A stretch of DNA of 51,435 nucleotides, taken from assembly GCF_902364025.1 (NCBI RefSeq), contig NZ_CABJCG010000024.1, forward strand, positions 1 to 51,435, given 5' to 3'. Position numbers and translations under genes: made by a program. The DNA comes from Enterocloster lavalensis. GTDB taxonomy: Bacteria; Bacillota; Clostridia; Lachnospirales; Lachnospiraceae. Of the stretch, positions 33,233-41,469 are shown piece by piece (positions within the stretch are counted from its first letter, which is position 1; each line of letters starts with the position of its first letter). The notes under the pieces were generated by a model, which saw only the letters and a list, made by a program, of their open reading frames with translations, was not told the origin of the DNA and made no database searches.

Positions 33233-34020
33233 CACAGAAGGAGCGGCGGCTTTTTCTCATCCGGTCACTGCTGGAGGAACAATCGCAATACCAGAAAATG
33301 GAAATACCCGGAGACGAAGAGGAGCAAAAGCGCCTTTTGCGCTCCCTGATGAACCTGCGCCATCCGTTCCCGGTCCAGCCGGAGTTTCTGGATGTGCAGG
33401 ACGCATATCTGAAGGAGGAAACGCTGCGCCGGGGGATCGTGGACTGCCGGGAGCTGGCTGCGGCGGGGGCGGAGGGTGTGAAGCGGCGGCTGTTTCTCTG
33501 GCAGGGGGACATCACCAGGCTGAAAGCCGACGCCATTGTGAACGCGGCCAACGAGGCCCTGCTGGGCTGCTTTATTCCCTGCCACTCCTGCATCGACAAC
33601 ATCATCCACACCTGCGCCGGAGTCCAGCTGCGGCTGGCCTGCCACCGCCTGATGCGGGAGCAGGGGCGCCCAGAGCCCACGGGTCGGGCGAAGATCACGC
33701 CCGCCTTCAATCTGCCCAGCCGTTATGTGCTGCACACCGTGGGGCCTGTGATTTCGGGGCCGCTGCGGGAGCAGGACTGCCGCCTGCTGGCGGGCTGTTA
33801 TTCGTCCTGCCTGGAGCTGGCCGCGAAAAACGGCCTGAGATCCGTCGCGTTCTGCTGTATCTCTACCGGCGTGTTCCGCTTTCCGCAGGAGAAGGCCGCC
33901 GAAATCGCGGTGGAGACGGTGAAACGGTTTCTGGAACAGGACGATACGGTCGAGCAGGTGATTTTTAACGTGTTCACAGACCGGGACCTGGAGCTCTACA
34001 GGAGACAGTTAAAAAAGTGA
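33229..34020 (+). CDS. Zinc-type macrodomain protein, probable ADP-ribosyl hydrolase
   Basis: A 263-residue protein. A helical N-terminal region (1-85) leads to a macrodomain with QGDI (92-95), NAAN (105-108), the Cys/His-rich GCFIPCHSCIDN (113-124), HTVGP (169-173) and STGVFRFP (212-219). The Cys/His loop marks the zinc-containing macrodomains linked to SirTM, which remove ADP-ribose from proteins. Its ATG overlaps the sirtuin stop by four bases, with AAGGAGGG upstream, so writer and eraser are made together. The ATG at 33169 in the same frame lies well inside the sirtuin gene and lacks support. Confidence 0.9.
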   Translation: MTQKERRLFLIRSLLEEQSQYQKMEIPGDEEEQKRLLRSLMNLRHPFPVQPEFLDVQDAYLKEETLRRGIVDCRELAAAGAEGVKRRLFLWQGDITRLKADAIVNAANEALLGCFIPCHSCIDNIIHTCAGVQLRLACHRLMREQGRPEPTGRAKITPAFNLPSRYVLHTVGPVISGPLREQDCRLLAGCYSSCLELAAKNGLRSVAFCCISTGVFRFPQEKAAEIAVETVKRFLEQDDTVEQVIFNVFTDRDLELYRRQLKK

Positions 34021-34221
34021 GAAATTTAACGAACCAGGCCGCGCAGGTGCGGCGGTCTGGGCAGCGGACGGTTGTTTTAGCGGCCGATCCGCCGGTAACA
34101 TGCCGCCGGTGGCGCGCCGCCCGTCCGGCACGTCCCAATGGATTCAACAAAAGGTCCGCCCGACCTGCGGGATCAGTAGGCGAAAAGCTCCTGGCCAGGC
34201 GGCTTTCACGCTGCCCGGTTT

Positions 34222-34252
34222 AACCGCTGCAAGTAATTGTGGCGGTTTTTTT
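34222..34252 (+). terminator. Terminator after the macrodomain operon
   Basis: AACCGC (34222-34227) pairs with GCGGTT (34242-34247), running into seven T bases to 34252. The 200 bp before it (34021-34221) hold GC-rich direct repeats of CCGCCGGT but no gene or RNA class I can recognise. Confidence 0.65.
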
Positions 34253-34304
34253 GCGCCCTTGCGGAAGAAAATTATAAAAATTTACGAAAGTGTTGGGAGT
34301 CCGA

Positions 34305-34333
34305 CAGACATCATCCGCCAAGCCTGTTATAAT
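34305..34333 (+). promoter_or_regulatory. Likely promoter of the NhaC antiporter gene
   Basis: CAGACA (34305-34310), a 17-base spacer and TATAAT (34328-34333) preceded by TGT, an extended -10 element. Confidence 0.55.
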
Positions 34334-34365
34334 TTTAACTAGCAAAAGGAAACGAGGTGGAGAGA

Positions 34366-35826
34366 ATGAAAGCGGAGGAACCGAAGTTAAAGTTCTGGGG
34401 AAGTCCGGCGTTCGCCATGCTGCCCTTCGGGCTGTACATACTCCTGGGCGGCATATTTTCGGTGGGATATCACTATTATTCAATGAAGGGCCTGATCTTT
34501 GCGGCCGTGATCTCCCTGCTGGCCGGATTTTTCGTCTGCAGGAACAAGGGAAAGTATTGGGACTCCGTGGTTCACGGTCTGGCTCAGTACGGGAATTCCA
34601 GGCTGATCTTCATTTTCCTGATCATCGGCATTTTCTCAAAAATGATGAACACCGGCAAGATCGGAAACGGTTTCATCTGGCTGAGCTTAAACCTGGGGAT
34701 CCGGGGAAGCGCCTTCGTGGTGTTCAGCTTCCTGGCTTCGGCGGTGATCTCCATGGGCGCGGGCGCTCCCATCGCGGCGCTGTTCGCGGTGATCCCCATT
34801 TTCTACCCGCCGGGGATTCTCCTGGGAGCCAGCCCGGCCATGCTGACCGGAGCGCTGATCAGCGGTATTTTCTTCGGGGACGCCTTATCCCCCAGCTCCC
34901 AGGTGATCAACACCACGGTGATGATCCAGCACGACAAGGCCACGGGGAAGCCTGCGGAGCTTCTGGCCACCCTGCGGCAGAGAACGCCCTACATCCTGCT
35001 TGCCGGTGCGGCGGCCATGGTGATTTTCTTCATCTTCGGCGCACAGGGCGGAACCATGGGGGACATGGCCCAGATCGAGACGTTTTCCCAGGCAAAGGGA
35101 CTGCTCATGCTGATTCCCATCGCGGTGCTGTTGGCCATCTGTTTTAAAACAGGTAATTTGTTCGTGGGACTGTCCTTCGCGATTGTGACCGGCCTGGTTG
35201 TGGGCTTACTTGGCGGGCTGTTCACATTTTCGGATATCGTGTCCATCGACTACGCCACATCGGGGTTAAAGGGAATGATCTTCGAGGGCATTTACGGCAT
35301 GCTGGACGTGGCGGTGTCCACCATCCTGCTCTACGGCCTCATCGCGGTGGCGGTGGACGGCGGAATGCTGGAGAAGTGCTGCAACTGGATTCTGTCCCGG
35401 AAATTCACCAGCACCAAGCGGGGGGCCGAGGCCGTGCTCATGGGCGGAACCATTGTGATCAACATTCTGCTGGCGGGCTGCGTGCTTCCCTCCATCCTGA
35501 TGTTCGGGGACATGGCGGACCGGATCGGGCAGGAGAGCGGTATTTCCCCGGAGCGCCGGAGCATCCTGCTGACGGCGAACGCCACCAACTTCAGCTCCAT
35601 CATCCCCATCAACAGCGCCTTTGTCATGGGGAGCGTGACCATCATCAACGAGATGGTGCAGAACCACAGCTATCTGCCCCATGTGACGCCCTTCGCCATT
35701 TTCTGCTGTTCCTTCTACTGCCTGATTCTCACGGGAATCTGCGTGTTCTGGGTGGCCACGGGAATCGGACGGGAGCCGAAGGCGTGTAAGAAGCTGGATA
35801 AAATGACGGCAACCAATCATGTTTAA
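34366..35826 (+). CDS. Na+/H+ antiporter, NhaC family
   Basis: A 486-residue membrane protein with about eleven membrane segments. ISGIFFGDALSPSSQVINTT contains the Asp and polar residues typical of NhaC, and NATNFSSIIPINSAFVMG lies in a late helix. It exchanges cytosolic Na+ for H+, or a similar organic ion pair; MleN of this family exchanges malate and lactate, so a solute role is possible. It leads a unit with the flavoprotein and the sulfotransferase-thioredoxin gene. ATG at 34366 sits at good distance from GAGG; GTG at 34357 is less likely. Confidence 0.85.
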   Translation: MKAEEPKLKFWGSPAFAMLPFGLYILLGGIFSVGYHYYSMKGLIFAAVISLLAGFFVCRNKGKYWDSVVHGLAQYGNSRLIFIFLIIGIFSKMMNTGKIGNGFIWLSLNLGIRGSAFVVFSFLASAVISMGAGAPIAALFAVIPIFYPPGILLGASPAMLTGALISGIFFGDALSPSSQVINTTVMIQHDKATGKPAELLATLRQRTPYILLAGAAAMVIFFIFGAQGGTMGDMAQIETFSQAKGLLMLIPIAVLLAICFKTGNLFVGLSFAIVTGLVVGLLGGLFTFSDIVSIDYATSGLKGMIFEGIYGMLDVAVSTILLYGLIAVAVDGGMLEKCCNWILSRKFTSTKRGAEAVLMGGTIVINILLAGCVLPSILMFGDMADRIGQESGISPERRSILLTANATNFSSIIPINSAFVMGSVTIINEMVQNHSYLPHVTPFAIFCCSFYCLILTGICVFWVATGIGREPKACKKLDKMTATNHV

Positions 35827-35853
35827 GTTTTTTATAGATAGGAGATGGAATTT

Positions 35854-37032
35854 ATGGATTCAATTTATGATCTGATCATCGTCGGAGGCGGCCCTGCCGG
35901 TCTTTCGGCGGCCATCTACGCAGGAAGATCCGAGCGGCAGACCCTGCTTCTTGAGAAGGGGAGCTACGGCGGACGAATCAACGATACCTACGAGATCCGC
36001 AACTATCCGGGCACCATTGTGGACAGCGGCCAGCACCTGATGGAGCGGTTCAGAGAGCACGCGGCCAGCCATCCCACGGTGGAGTTAAAGCGCACCACGG
36101 TGACAGGTATCCGCAAGGAAGGCGACCTGTTCGTGGTGGAAACCAAGCGCAGAGGGGATTTTAAAGCCCACAGCGTGGTCCTGGACCTGGGCACCCGCCC
36201 AAGGGAGCTGGGAATCAAGGGCGAGCAGGAATTTACCGGCCACGGCGTGGCTTACTGCGCCACCTGCGACGCAGAATTTTTCAAGGGCAAGGAGATTTAC
36301 GTCCTGGGCGCAGGGGATCAGGCCATCGAGGAGTCGGATTACCTGACCGGCTTCGCCTCCAAGGTGACCATCATCGTGCTCCACGAGAAGGGACATCTGG
36401 ACTGCAACGAGGTGGCGGCGGAGCACGCTTACAAGAACCCCAAGATCGATTTCGTGTGGAGCTCCACCGTGCAGGAGATTAAGGGCGGCGACCATGTGGA
36501 ATCCCTGGTGCTTAAGAATGTGGACACCGGCGAGATCCGGGAGGTGAAGGCCGACGGGCTGTTCTTCTTCGTGGGTATGGTTCCCCAGACCGAGATGGTG
36601 CGGGACATGGTGGAATGCGACCACAGCGGCTACATAAAGGTCAACGAGAAGATGGAGACAAATGTCCCCGGTCTGTACGCGGTGGGCGACTGCACCCAGA
36701 CCTTCCTGCGCCAGGTGATCACCTCGGCGGCGGACGGCGCGGTGGCGGCCGTGGCTTCGGAGCGGTATGTGAAGGAGTTAAACCAGATTCAGGACATTTT
36801 AAGCCCGGATTCGGGAAATGTGGCGTTTTTGTTCTACAACCCCTACAGCAACGAGGAGATTCAGGCGGTGGGCGAGCTGGAGAAGAAGCTGGCCGGCGAC
36901 TGGAAGATTTACCGCCAGGACATCACCCGGCAGAACCTGCTGTACCAGAACCTGAAGGTGGAGAAAACCGTGTCCGCGGCATTTTACCGGAACGGCGTGC
37001 TGGAAGAGGTGAAGGCGGCGGAGAACTGTTAA
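35854..37032 (+). CDS. Thioredoxin reductase-like flavoprotein with C-terminal thioredoxin-fold extension
   Basis: A 392-residue FAD protein. The FAD site is VGGGPAGLSAAIYAGR and the second nucleotide site VLGAGDQAIEES; redox-active Cys135 and Cys138 (CATC) and the closing VGDCTQTFLRQVITSAADG match thioredoxin reductase. About 80 residues beyond the usual end (from about 310) look like a thioredoxin fold (VAFLFYNPYSNEEIQAV, KTVSAAFYRNG) without the CxxC. ATG at 35854 has better spacing from the GGAG than ATG at 35845. It lies 27 bp after the antiporter and 158 bp before the sulfotransferase-thioredoxin gene, whose thioredoxin domain is a likely electron acceptor. Confidence 0.87.
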   Translation: MDSIYDLIIVGGGPAGLSAAIYAGRSERQTLLLEKGSYGGRINDTYEIRNYPGTIVDSGQHLMERFREHAASHPTVELKRTTVTGIRKEGDLFVVETKRRGDFKAHSVVLDLGTRPRELGIKGEQEFTGHGVAYCATCDAEFFKGKEIYVLGAGDQAIEESDYLTGFASKVTIIVLHEKGHLDCNEVAAEHAYKNPKIDFVWSSTVQEIKGGDHVESLVLKNVDTGEIREVKADGLFFFVGMVPQTEMVRDMVECDHSGYIKVNEKMETNVPGLYAVGDCTQTFLRQVITSAADGAVAAVASERYVKELNQIQDILSPDSGNVAFLFYNPYSNEEIQAVGELEKKLAGDWKIYRQDITRQNLLYQNLKVEKTVSAAFYRNGVLEEVKAAENC

Positions 37033-37133
37033 GCGCGCTGCCGCCGGAATTAAAAGCCGGAACATGAAGCGGCGCAAGCCGTGCAAACGGTGCAAACGGT
37101 CCGGGACCTAGGGCCGGGACACCCGGGAAGCTG

Positions 37134-37150
37134 AAAATCAAAATGATTTT
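37134..37150. promoter_or_regulatory. Perfect palindrome upstream of the sulfotransferase-thioredoxin gene
   Basis: AAAATCA-AAA-TGATTTT, 7-bp arms, stands 40 bp before the start codon, followed by an AT-rich stretch with several possible -10 boxes (37156-37174). It may be the site of the Crp/Fnr regulator encoded downstream; the distance does not settle activation or repression. Confidence 0.4.
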
Positions 37151-37190
37151 AAATTTATTATATTAAATATAGTTCAGGAGGATATGAATT

Positions 37191-38999
37191 ATGGGACAAC
37201 CACTTGTTTTTCCACACGGAGTTACAATTTACAACCCTGAGAAATGCTGGAGCGGGTACACGATCGTTCCGCTGATCAACGACGGTGTGCTGCTGTTCGA
37301 CATGAACGGAAATGAGATCCGCCGCTGGAACATGCACGCTATGCCGCCCAAACTGCTGCCCGGCGGGTATGTGATGGGCCTTTCCGGTTACCGTCATCCC
37401 GATTACGGCATGCAGGACGGCGTGAACCTGATGGAGATTGACTACGACGGCAACATCGTGTGGGAATTCGACCATTTTGAAAATATCGACGATCCGGGAC
37501 GGGATCACCGCTGGATGGCACGTCAGCACCACGACTACCAGAGAGAGGGCAACCCGGTTGGCTACTACGTGCCCGGCATGGACGCCAAGCCTCTGGAGGG
37601 CAACACCTTAATCCTGGTGCACCAGACCATCCGCAACCCCAAGATTTCCGACAAGAAGCTGCTGGACGACGCTATGATCGAAGTGGACTGGAAGGGAAAT
37701 ATTCTCTGGAAATGGTCCATCAGCGAGCACTTTGACGAGCTGGGCTTCGACGAGGCGGCCAAGAACGTGCTCTTTCGCGATCCCAACATGCGCTCCTCCG
37801 ACGGAGGCGTGGGCGACTACCTGCATGTAAACTGCATGAGCTACTTAGGGCCGAACAAGTGGTACGACCAGGGCGACATGCGCTTTAAACCTGAGAACAT
37901 TATCTTTGACTGCCGCGAAGCCAACATCCTGGCAATCCTGGACAAGGAGACCGGCAAGATCGTATGGCGCATCGGACCGGACTTCAACGCCACCCCGGAG
38001 CTTAAGAAGCTGGGCTGGATCATCGGCCAGCATCATTTCCACATGATCCCCAAGGGCCTTCCGGGCGAAGGAAACCTGATGGTATTCGACAACGGCGGCT
38101 GGGGCGGCTACGGCGTTCCCAACCCGGCGGCACCCATCGGTGCGAAGAACGCCCACAGGGATTACAGCCGCGTGCTGGAGTTCAACCCCATCACCCTGGA
38201 GATTGTCTGGAAAGTGACGCCCAAGGAGCTGGGCCACGCGATCCCCACGGACGCCAGCAAGTTCTACAGCCCCTATGTCAGCAGCGCACAGCGTCTGCCC
38301 AACGGCAACACCCTGATCACCGAGGGCTCCGACGGCCGTCTGATCGAGGTGACGCCGGACCACGAGATCGTCTGGGAGTGGATTTCTCCGTACTACACCC
38401 ACAACGAGAAGGGTCCGAAGAACAACATGATTTACCGGGCTTACCGCTATCCCTACAGCTATGTGCCCCAGGAGCCGACCCCGGTTGAGGTGGAAATCAA
38501 GCCCATCGACAACGTGACCTACCGCGTTCCCGGCGCAGGCGCCTTCGGAGCGAAAAAAATCATTGATATTCCCGGAACTTTGCCGTATTATCAAGATGTA
38601 GCCCTCTGTGTTGCCACGGACGACGAGGAGGATGTGACCAAGCGTGAGAAGGTATTCCAGGTTGATACCTCCTTCTTCAAGCCGGTGTCCATCTCCACCT
38701 GGAACGACGAGGTGCTGAAGGTGAAAGACAAACCGGTGCTGGTGCTCTTCGGAGCGGAGCGCTGCACACACTGCAAGGCCCTGCATCCGGTTCTGGAGGA
38801 AGCGCTGAAGGAAGAGTATGAGGGACAGTACGAGATCCGCTACGTGGACGTGGATGCCAACCAGGATCTGGTGGACACCTGCCACATCGGAGGGATCCCG
38901 GTGGTGGCGATCTTCAAGAACGGAGAGGAAGTACAGCGGTTCAACGGCGAGAAGGATTACGACGACCTTTGCGACATTCTGGATAAACCGCTGGCATAA
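37191..38999 (+). CDS. Arylsulfotransferase-like beta-propeller fused to a thioredoxin domain
   Basis: A 602-residue protein. Residues 1 to about 440 resemble the arylsulfate sulfotransferase propeller: DYLHVN (209-214), GQHHFH (279-284), FDNG (299-302), YSRVLEF (325-331) and AQRLPNGNTLI (366-376). Residues about 488-602 are a thioredoxin domain with CTHC (525-528) in place of CGPC and the cis-Pro in GGIPVVAIF. Known ASSTs are periplasmic and move sulfate between phenols; this protein has no signal peptide, so it is probably cytosolic. The catalytic His of known ASSTs cannot be assigned by eye, so the reaction is open. The thioredoxin reductase-like gene upstream and Crp/Fnr and MerR genes downstream point to a redox role. 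Confidence 0.8.
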   Translation: MGQPLVFPHGVTIYNPEKCWSGYTIVPLINDGVLLFDMNGNEIRRWNMHAMPPKLLPGGYVMGLSGYRHPDYGMQDGVNLMEIDYDGNIVWEFDHFENIDDPGRDHRWMARQHHDYQREGNPVGYYVPGMDAKPLEGNTLILVHQTIRNPKISDKKLLDDAMIEVDWKGNILWKWSISEHFDELGFDEAAKNVLFRDPNMRSSDGGVGDYLHVNCMSYLGPNKWYDQGDMRFKPENIIFDCREANILAILDKETGKIVWRIGPDFNATPELKKLGWIIGQHHFHMIPKGLPGEGNLMVFDNGGWGGYGVPNPAAPIGAKNAHRDYSRVLEFNPITLEIVWKVTPKELGHAIPTDASKFYSPYVSSAQRLPNGNTLITEGSDGRLIEVTPDHEIVWEWISPYYTHNEKGPKNNMIYRAYRYPYSYVPQEPTPVEVEIKPIDNVTYRVPGAGAFGAKKIIDIPGTLPYYQDVALCVATDDEEDVTKREKVFQVDTSFFKPVSISTWNDEVLKVKDKPVLVLFGAERCTHCKALHPVLEEALKEEYEGQYEIRYVDVDANQDLVDTCHIGGIPVVAIFKNGEEVQRFNGEKDYDDLCDILDKPLA

Positions 39000-39028
39000 G
39001 ATTAAGATAAGGAAATGAGTTAGAGGCG

Positions 39029-39058
39029 AAGAGGAGCTGTTTTTGACAGCCCCTCTTT
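39029..39058 (+). terminator. Terminator after the sulfotransferase-thioredoxin gene
   Basis: AAGAGGAGCTGT pairs with ACAGCCCCTCTT (39029-39040 with 39046-39057) with one A-C mismatch; a weak T run follows. Some read-through into the Crp/Fnr gene is possible. Confidence 0.5.
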
Positions 39059-39083
39059 GTGGCACGTTCAGGGAGGTTTTTGT

Positions 39084-39755
39084 ATGCATGATTATTTTAC
39101 AATAACTGGGAATTCTTGCAGAATTCCCTTTGCGGATCTGTGCAGGAGAGATGCCAGATACCAGTCCTATTTTACAAAAAAGGAGTATCAGGGCTCCCAG
39201 TGCATTCACCCGCAGGGGACGAAGATCAACCATTTCGGCATCGTGGTGTCCGGAATCCTGAAAGCGGTGGACAATACCCTGGACGGGACGGAGATGTGCC
39301 ACGCTTATTTTGAACCCAAGGACATTTTCCCGGAATTTCTCTACTTTTCCGGGGAGCGCTATTACACGTATTCGCTGTACGCGGAGAAGAAATCCACGGT
39401 GATTTGGGTGCCGGTCTACGTGATGGAGGAGATGCTCTCCAAGGACCAGCAGCTGATGTACGCGCTGCTGCTCTACATCTCCCAGCGGGGATTGAAAAAC
39501 CAGCTGTACCTCCACTGCCTCAATTACCAGACCATCCGGGAGCGGGTGGCCTACTGGATCGTGGGCATGAACAATCTGGCTCCCAACGAGGCGGTTCATA
39601 TGCCCTGTTCCCAGGCGGTGCTGGCCAACATGCTCCATGTGAGCCGGGCTTCCCTGAATCAGGAGCTGAAGCTGATGGAGAAGGAGGGCTTTTTTAAGAT
39701 TGTGAAGAAAGAGATGCGCGAGGTGGACATGGGGCGGTTAAACGAGCTGCTGTAA
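39084..39755 (+). CDS. Crp/Fnr family transcriptional regulator
   Basis: A 223-residue protein with an N-terminal cyclic-nucleotide-like beta-roll (FGIVVSGILKAVDNTLDG; EFLYFSGERYYTYSLYAE) and a C-terminal winged helix whose recognition region is SQAVLANMLHVSRASLNQEL. Cys19, Cys28 and Cys45 fall in the first 50 residues, but the FNR four-Cys pattern is not clear, so the effector is unknown. It follows the sulfotransferase-thioredoxin gene and precedes a MerR gene by 14 bp. The start at 39084 follows GGGAGG. Confidence 0.85.
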   Translation: MHDYFTITGNSCRIPFADLCRRDARYQSYFTKKEYQGSQCIHPQGTKINHFGIVVSGILKAVDNTLDGTEMCHAYFEPKDIFPEFLYFSGERYYTYSLYAEKKSTVIWVPVYVMEEMLSKDQQLMYALLLYISQRGLKNQLYLHCLNYQTIRERVAYWIVGMNNLAPNEAVHMPCSQAVLANMLHVSRASLNQELKLMEKEGFFKIVKKEMREVDMGRLNELL

Positions 39756-39769
39756 AGGGGGAAGTACAA

Positions 39770-40147
39770 ATGACGATCAAAGAGGTAAGCGAACAGTACG
39801 ATATTTCAGCGGACACCCTGCGCTATTACGAGCGGATCGGGCTGATTCCGCCGGTGCCCAGGACACAGAGCGGGGTCCGGGACTACGACGAGGCCTCCTG
39901 CCGCTGGGTGAATCTGATGAAATGCTTCCGCAAGGCGGGCGTCCAGATCGAGGCGCTGATCGAGTATGTGGCGCTGTTTCGGGAGGGGGACCACACCGAG
40001 GCGGCCCGCAAGGCGATTTTGGTGGAGCAGCGGGATCAGCTGGTGAAGCGCATGGCTCAGATGCAGGAGTCCCTGGACCTGCTGGACCAGAAGATTGAGA
40101 ACTATGAGCGGGGCATCGTGCAGGTGGAGCGGCAGATGAAGCGGTAG
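39770..40147 (+). CDS. MerR family regulator, AdhR/NmlR-like
   Basis: A 125-residue regulator. The N-terminal winged helix VSEQYDISADTLRYYERIGL is followed by IPPVPRTQSGVRDYDE and the helix VNLMKCFRKAGVQIEALIEY, then a dimer coiled coil. This pattern resembles Bacillus AdhR, which responds to aldehydes and other electrophiles; the Cys at KCFRKAG matches the position of the sensing Cys there. Such regulators act on promoters with 19-base spacers, and one exists in this window at 49721-49751. RBS AAAGGGGGAAG; likely cotranscribed with the Crp/Fnr gene. Confidence 0.88.
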   Translation: MTIKEVSEQYDISADTLRYYERIGLIPPVPRTQSGVRDYDEASCRWVNLMKCFRKAGVQIEALIEYVALFREGDHTEAARKAILVEQRDQLVKRMAQMQESLDLLDQKIENYERGIVQVERQMKR

Positions 40148-40260
40148 GGCAAAAAGAAAGTCAAAATACAGTGTTTTGATGGAAAAAAGTCAGAAAAAAG
40201 TTATGATTTTATTGCATTTTTCAGGTATCATAGAAAGAAAAGGGAAGGAGAAGGCAACGT

Positions 40261-41286
40261 ATGAGAGGGATAAAAGGCGCGGCCGTCTGCCTGCTCGCGG
40301 CGGCATTGACTGCGGCGCTGCCATTTTCGGCAATGGCGGCAAACGGAACCAAGATCACCAGCATTTCCCTGCGCATCGAGTCGCATATCACAGCAGGGGA
40401 CAGCAGTTCGGATGTGCGCGTGACCAGCAATTCCAGCCGTTACGATGTGGATGAGGTGGAGGTCACCAACGAGCCGAAGGACGAGTGGGAGGGCCGGGAT
40501 AAGCCCAAGCTGAAGGTCACCCTGACGGCGGGGGACCGGTACTATTTTCCGTCCAGCGGCCTGACCAAGAGCGACGTGAACTTAAGCGGGGACGACGGCA
40601 AGGTGACTTCCGTCAGCAGGTCCGGCTCCTACACGTTCTACGTCAACATCACCCTGGACGCGCTGGACGACGAAAACGACTATGACCTGCACGTGGACGG
40701 CCTGGAGTGGGACGATTCCGATGGAAACGCCTACTGGGACGACGCCGAGGACGCCAAGCGGTACGAGGTGCGCCTTTACCGGGGCGGCAATTCGGTCACG
40801 TCCGTCGTTTCCACCTCCGATACCAGCTATGATTTTTCCAGCCATTTCACCCAGAGCGGATACTATTATTTCCGGGTGCGCGGCGTGTACAACGCCTCCA
40901 ACAAGGGCAGCTGGGAGGAGTCGGATGAGCGGTATGTGAGCTCGTCGGAGGCGGCGGACATCCGGCGCAACGCAAGGAACACCTCCAGCAGCCCAATAAG
41001 CTCCACAAGCCCCAGCACTTCCGGCGGCCCGGGGGTTTACTCGGGGGCGTGGCTGAGGGACGACGTGGGCTGGTGGTACTGCAACGCGGATAAGAGCTAC
41101 ACTACCAACAACTGGCAGTATATCAATAACTATTGGTATTTCTTCGATGAGCGGGGATATATGAAAACCGGATGGATTCTCTGGAATGGGAAATGGTATT
41201 ACTGTTGTGAGAACGGGGAGATGCTGCACGACACGACCACGCCGGATGGGTATTATGTGGGGAGCGATGGGGCGTGGGTGCAGTAG
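40261..41286 (+). CDS. Secreted protein with C-terminal cell-wall-binding repeats
   Basis: A 341-residue exported protein. The signal peptide ends near AMAANG (about residue 27). An N-terminal domain of about 110 residues is unknown. A fibronectin-III-like region (YEVRLYRGGNSV; GYYYFRVRGVYNA) follows at about 155-235. After a Ser/Thr linker, residues about 258-341 hold Trp/Tyr-rich repeats of the choline-binding / cell-wall-binding type (GWWYCNADKSYTTNNWQYI, NYWYFFDERGYMKTGWI). It should attach non-covalently to the wall; no catalytic domain is seen. RBS GGGAAGGAGAAGG. A strong terminator follows. Confidence 0.85.
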   Translation: MRGIKGAAVCLLAAALTAALPFSAMAANGTKITSISLRIESHITAGDSSSDVRVTSNSSRYDVDEVEVTNEPKDEWEGRDKPKLKVTLTAGDRYYFPSSGLTKSDVNLSGDDGKVTSVSRSGSYTFYVNITLDALDDENDYDLHVDGLEWDDSDGNAYWDDAEDAKRYEVRLYRGGNSVTSVVSTSDTSYDFSSHFTQSGYYYFRVRGVYNASNKGSWEESDERYVSSSEAADIRRNARNTSSSPISSTSPSTSGGPGVYSGAWLRDDVGWWYCNADKSYTTNNWQYINNYWYFFDERGYMKTGWILWNGKWYYCCENGEMLHDTTTPDGYYVGSDGAWVQ

Positions 41287-41332
41287 AATTTAAATCTTTA
41301 TAAAGGCGCTTCGGTATAAACTGTTTGGAATG

Positions 41333-41373
41333 AAAATGCGGTAGGTGATGTTGAAATCATTTACCGCATTTTT
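41333..41373 (+). terminator. Terminator after the wall-binding protein gene
   Basis: AAAATGCGGTA (41333-41343) pairs with TACCGCATTTT (41362-41372), enclosing a GTGAT/ATCAT extension, with T bases at the end. Confidence 0.85.
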
Positions 41374-41405
41374 ATATAGAGTAGATACGCGACGAGAAGT
41401 TTATA

Positions 41406-41434
41406 TTGACAAGATGGAAAAATGGATTTATGCT
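41406..41434 (+). promoter_or_regulatory. Promoter of the toxin-antitoxin islet
   Basis: TTGACA (41406-41411), a 17-base spacer and TATGCT (41429-41434). It implies a short leader before the TTG start at 41470 and rules out the ATG at 41422. Confidence 0.55.
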
Positions 41435-41469
41435 ATAGGTATCATTTGATACTTTTGGGAGGCGGGGGT

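Noticed and set aside
34021..34221. Riboswitch before the NhaC gene
   Set aside because: The sequence is GC-rich with direct repeats but lacks the conserved blocks of classes I know, and a terminator and a fresh promoter separate it from the gene.
37845..39638. 597-codon minus-strand open frame
   Set aside because: It runs through two well-supported genes on the other strand and has no ribosome site or recognisable motif.
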